Source: an uncultured Amaricoccus sp.
Lineage (GTDB): Bacteria; Pseudomonadota; Alphaproteobacteria; Rhodobacterales; Rhodobacteraceae
Assembly (NCBI RefSeq): GCF_937891315.1
Contig: NZ_CALAGI010000055.1
Coordinates: 1-24,651 of the forward strand
Length of the DNA: 24,651 nt
Direction: 5' to 3'
Shown here: positions 22,966 to 24,651 of the stretch, piece by piece
How the letters are laid out: each line of letters opens with the position of its first letter
Position numbering within the stretch: position 1 is the first letter of the stretch
Position numbers and translations under genes: made by a program
Notes under the pieces: generated by a model
The model's input: only the letters and a program-made list of their open reading frames with translations
What the model was told of the DNA's origin: nothing
The model's database searches: none

Positions 22966-24651
22966 ATGATAGAGACCTTCCGACGGATGCTGGACATATT
23001 GACGCCGGCCGAGCGGCGCAATTTCCATGCCCTGGTGGCGCTGCTGTTCGTGGTGGGGCTGTTCGAGACCGCCGGCGTCGCCTCGGTCCTGCCCTTCATG
23101 GCGGTGCTGACCGAGCCGGCGAATATCGAGAAGAACGCGGTCCTCGCCTTCCTCTACGCGCGGCTCGGCTTCACCAACACCCAGAATTTCATGATCTTCC
23201 TCGGGATCGGCACCTTCCTCGTGGTGATGATCGGCATCTTCGCCCAGATCCTGTCGACCTATGCCATCCTGCGTTTCTCCAACGACCGGGCCTTCACCCT
23301 GAGCTCGCGGCTCCTGCGCGGCTATCTGCGCCAGCCCTATGCCTGGTTCCTGAACCGGCACAGCTCGGACCTCGGCAAGTCGGTGCTGTCCGAGGTCGAC
23401 GCGGTGGTGAACCAGACCTTCATCCCGGCGATGCGGCTGATCTCGAACACGTTCATCGTCGCCTTCGTCGCCGCGCTGCTGATCGCGCTGCAGCCCTGGG
23501 TCGCCTTCGGCGCGGCCAGCCTGCTGACGCTCGCCTATGTCGGCATCTTCGCGGTCGCGCGCAAATGGCTCGTCTTCTTCGGCGAGGAGCGCTTCGCGGC
23601 GAACCACGAGCGGTTCCGCGTCGCCCAGGAGGCGACCGGCGGCATCAAGGACGTGAAGCTGCTCGGGCTCGAGGAGGGCTATATCCGCCGCTTCAACGTG
23701 CCCGCCGCGCGCATGTCGCGGGCCAATACCTTCAAGGGCGTGATCGGCGAGGCGCCGCGCTTCCTGCTGCAGGGCATCGCCTTCGGCGGCATGCTGCTCG
23801 TCATCCTCGTGCTGCTCATCCAGGGCGACGGCGGGCTCGGCGGCATCCTGCCCATGCTCGCGGTCTATGCCTTCGCCGGGCTCCGGCTGCTGCCGGCGAT
23901 GCAGCAGGTCTACAACCAGATGACGCTGCTGCGTTTCAACCGGGCGACGCTCAACGCGCTGCACCGGGACATGAGCGAGATCCGCGCCAACGAGGAGGTG
24001 GCCGAGGCGCCGGCGGTCACCCCGCCGACCCATCTGCGCGACCGGCTGGAACTCGTCGACATCCATTACAGCTATCCCAATACCGAGCGCTCGGCGTTGC
24101 GCGGCCTCGATCTCGAGATCCGCGCCCAGACCACGGTCGGCATCGTCGGCGGCACCGGCGCCGGCAAGACCACGGCGGTCGATCTCATCCTCGGCCTGCT
24201 CCATCCCGGCGCCGGCGAGATCCGGGTCGATGGCGTCGCCATCACCCCGGCCAACCTGCGGGCCTGGCAGAACTCGATCGGCTATGTGCCGCAGCAGATC
24301 TTCCTGACCGACGACACGGTCGCCGCCAACATCGCCTTCGGCCTGCCGAAGCACGAGATCGACATGGCCGCGGTCGAGCGCGCGGCGCGGATCGCCGAGC
24401 TGCACGGCTTCATCTCGGCGGAGCTGCCGCTCGGCTATGACACGCCGGTCGGCGAACGCGGGGTGCGGCTCTCGGGCGGTCAGCGCCAGCGCATCGGCAT
24501 CGCCCGCGCGCTCTATCACGACCCCGACGTGCTGATCATGGACGAGGCGACCAGCGCCCTCGACAACCTGACCGAGAAGGCGGTGATGGACGCGGTGCAC
24601 AATCTCGGCCGGGCCAAGACCATCATCCTGATCGCGCACCGGCTGACCACC
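22966..24651 (+). CDS. PglK-like ABC transporter, fused membrane and ATPase domains (C-terminus cut off by window edge)
   Basis: 562 codons are open from ATG 22966 to the window end, lacking perhaps only the last 30-50 residues. The N-terminal half has about six membrane segments, starting LVALLFVVGLFETAGVASVLPFMAVL. GEAPRFLLQGIAFGGMLLVIL and YAFAGLRLLPAMQQVYNQMTLLRF resemble the C. jejuni lipid-linked oligosaccharide flippase PglK as I remember it. The nucleotide-binding half is complete in motifs: Walker A GGTGAGKTT (395-403, Lys401), Q-loop YVPQQ, signature LSGGQRQR (502-509), Walker B VLIMDEATSALD (Asp526, Glu527) and His558 in AHRLTT. A homodimer flipping the undecaprenyl-linked EPS unit would fit, as no Wzx is seen. 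MsbA-like lipid export is the alternative. It is likely co-transcribed with the Wzy-like gene. Confidence 0.87.
   Translation, partial: MIETFRRMLDILTPAERRNFHALVALLFVVGLFETAGVASVLPFMAVLTEPANIEKNAVLAFLYARLGFTNTQNFMIFLGIGTFLVVMIGIFAQILSTYAILRFSNDRAFTLSSRLLRGYLRQPYAWFLNRHSSDLGKSVLSEVDAVVNQTFIPAMRLISNTFIVAFVAALLIALQPWVAFGAASLLTLAYVGIFAVARKWLVFFGEERFAANHERFRVAQEATGGIKDVKLLGLEEGYIRRFNVPAARMSRANTFKGVIGEAPRFLLQGIAFGGMLLVILVLLIQGDGGLGGILPMLAVYAFAGLRLLPAMQQVYNQMTLLRFNRATLNALHRDMSEIRANEEVAEAPAVTPPTHLRDRLELVDIHYSYPNTERSALRGLDLEIRAQTTVGIVGGTGAGKTTAVDLILGLLHPGAGEIRVDGVAITPANLRAWQNSIGYVPQQIFLTDDTVAANIAFGLPKHEIDMAAVERAARIAELHGFISAELPLGYDTPVGERGVRLSGGQRQRIGIARALYHDPDVLIMDEATSALDNLTEKAVMDAVHNLGRAKTIILIAHRLTT

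Noticed and set aside
22693..24639. 648-codon minus-strand open frame opposite the ABC transporter
   Set aside because: Shadow of the ABC gene; the plus strand has every ABC motif in order.

Overview
The window comes from a GC-rich bacterium, most likely an alphaproteobacterium of Rhodobacterales type. This rests on the high GC, on the long antisense open frames that such GC produces, and on the gene families present. Nearly the whole window is an exopolysaccharide (EPS) synthesis and export locus of the exosortase-associated kind. I see no tRNA, rRNA, CRISPR array, transposase or phage gene.

Layout from left to right. A minus-strand group holds a WbbL-like glycosyltransferase cut by the left edge (1-925) and, 2 bp away, an exosortase fused to an EpsI domain (928-2532). 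A divergent plus-strand gene (2990-4000) encodes a sulfotransferase-like protein with a damaged PAPS loop. It converges, through a clean hairpin, on a minus-strand pair encoding an outer-membrane beta-barrel protein and a short Wza/GumB-like export protein (4095-5998). Next on the plus strand come a short BLUF blue-light photoreceptor (6288-6791), a membrane O-acyltransferase with an SGNH domain (7055-8938) and a split PssD/PssE (Alg14/Alg13-like) glycosyltransferase (9161-10104). A minus-strand pair follows: a PrsT-like TPR lipoprotein and the initiating sugar-phosphate transferase (10152-13673). After a 559 bp regulatory gap, a plus-strand run encodes an ExeA-like ATPase, a possible 40-codon linker ORF made of LKTR-type repeats, a Wzz/GumC chain-length protein, a BY-type tyrosine kinase and a GT2-NodB deacetylase fusion (14233-19756). 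A convergent GT4 glycosyltransferase (19813-21093) and a plus-strand pair complete the window: a Wzy-like polymerase and a PglK-like ABC flippase cut by the right edge.

Inferred pathway. The sugar transferase loads the first sugar phosphate on undecaprenyl phosphate. PssD/PssE, the two GT2s and the GT4 extend the unit. The acyltransferase and the NodB domain decorate or trim it. The PglK-like ABC protein would flip it, the Wzy-like protein polymerises it, Wzz and the kinase set chain length, and the export protein and beta-barrel take the polymer out. The exosortase, PrsT-like lipoprotein and ATPase are the usual companions of PEP-CTERM-type sorting, but no sorted substrate is visible here.

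The most unusual points are: the BLUF photoreceptor divergent from the EPS export gene; the GT2-NodB fusion; the repeat-built micro-ORF wedged between two operon genes; the sulfotransferase-like protein that has lost its P-loop lysine; the pairing of a PglK-type ABC flippase with a Wzy-like polymerase; and several dispersed palindromic repeats at gene ends. All family assignments are from reading the sequence, without database searches.
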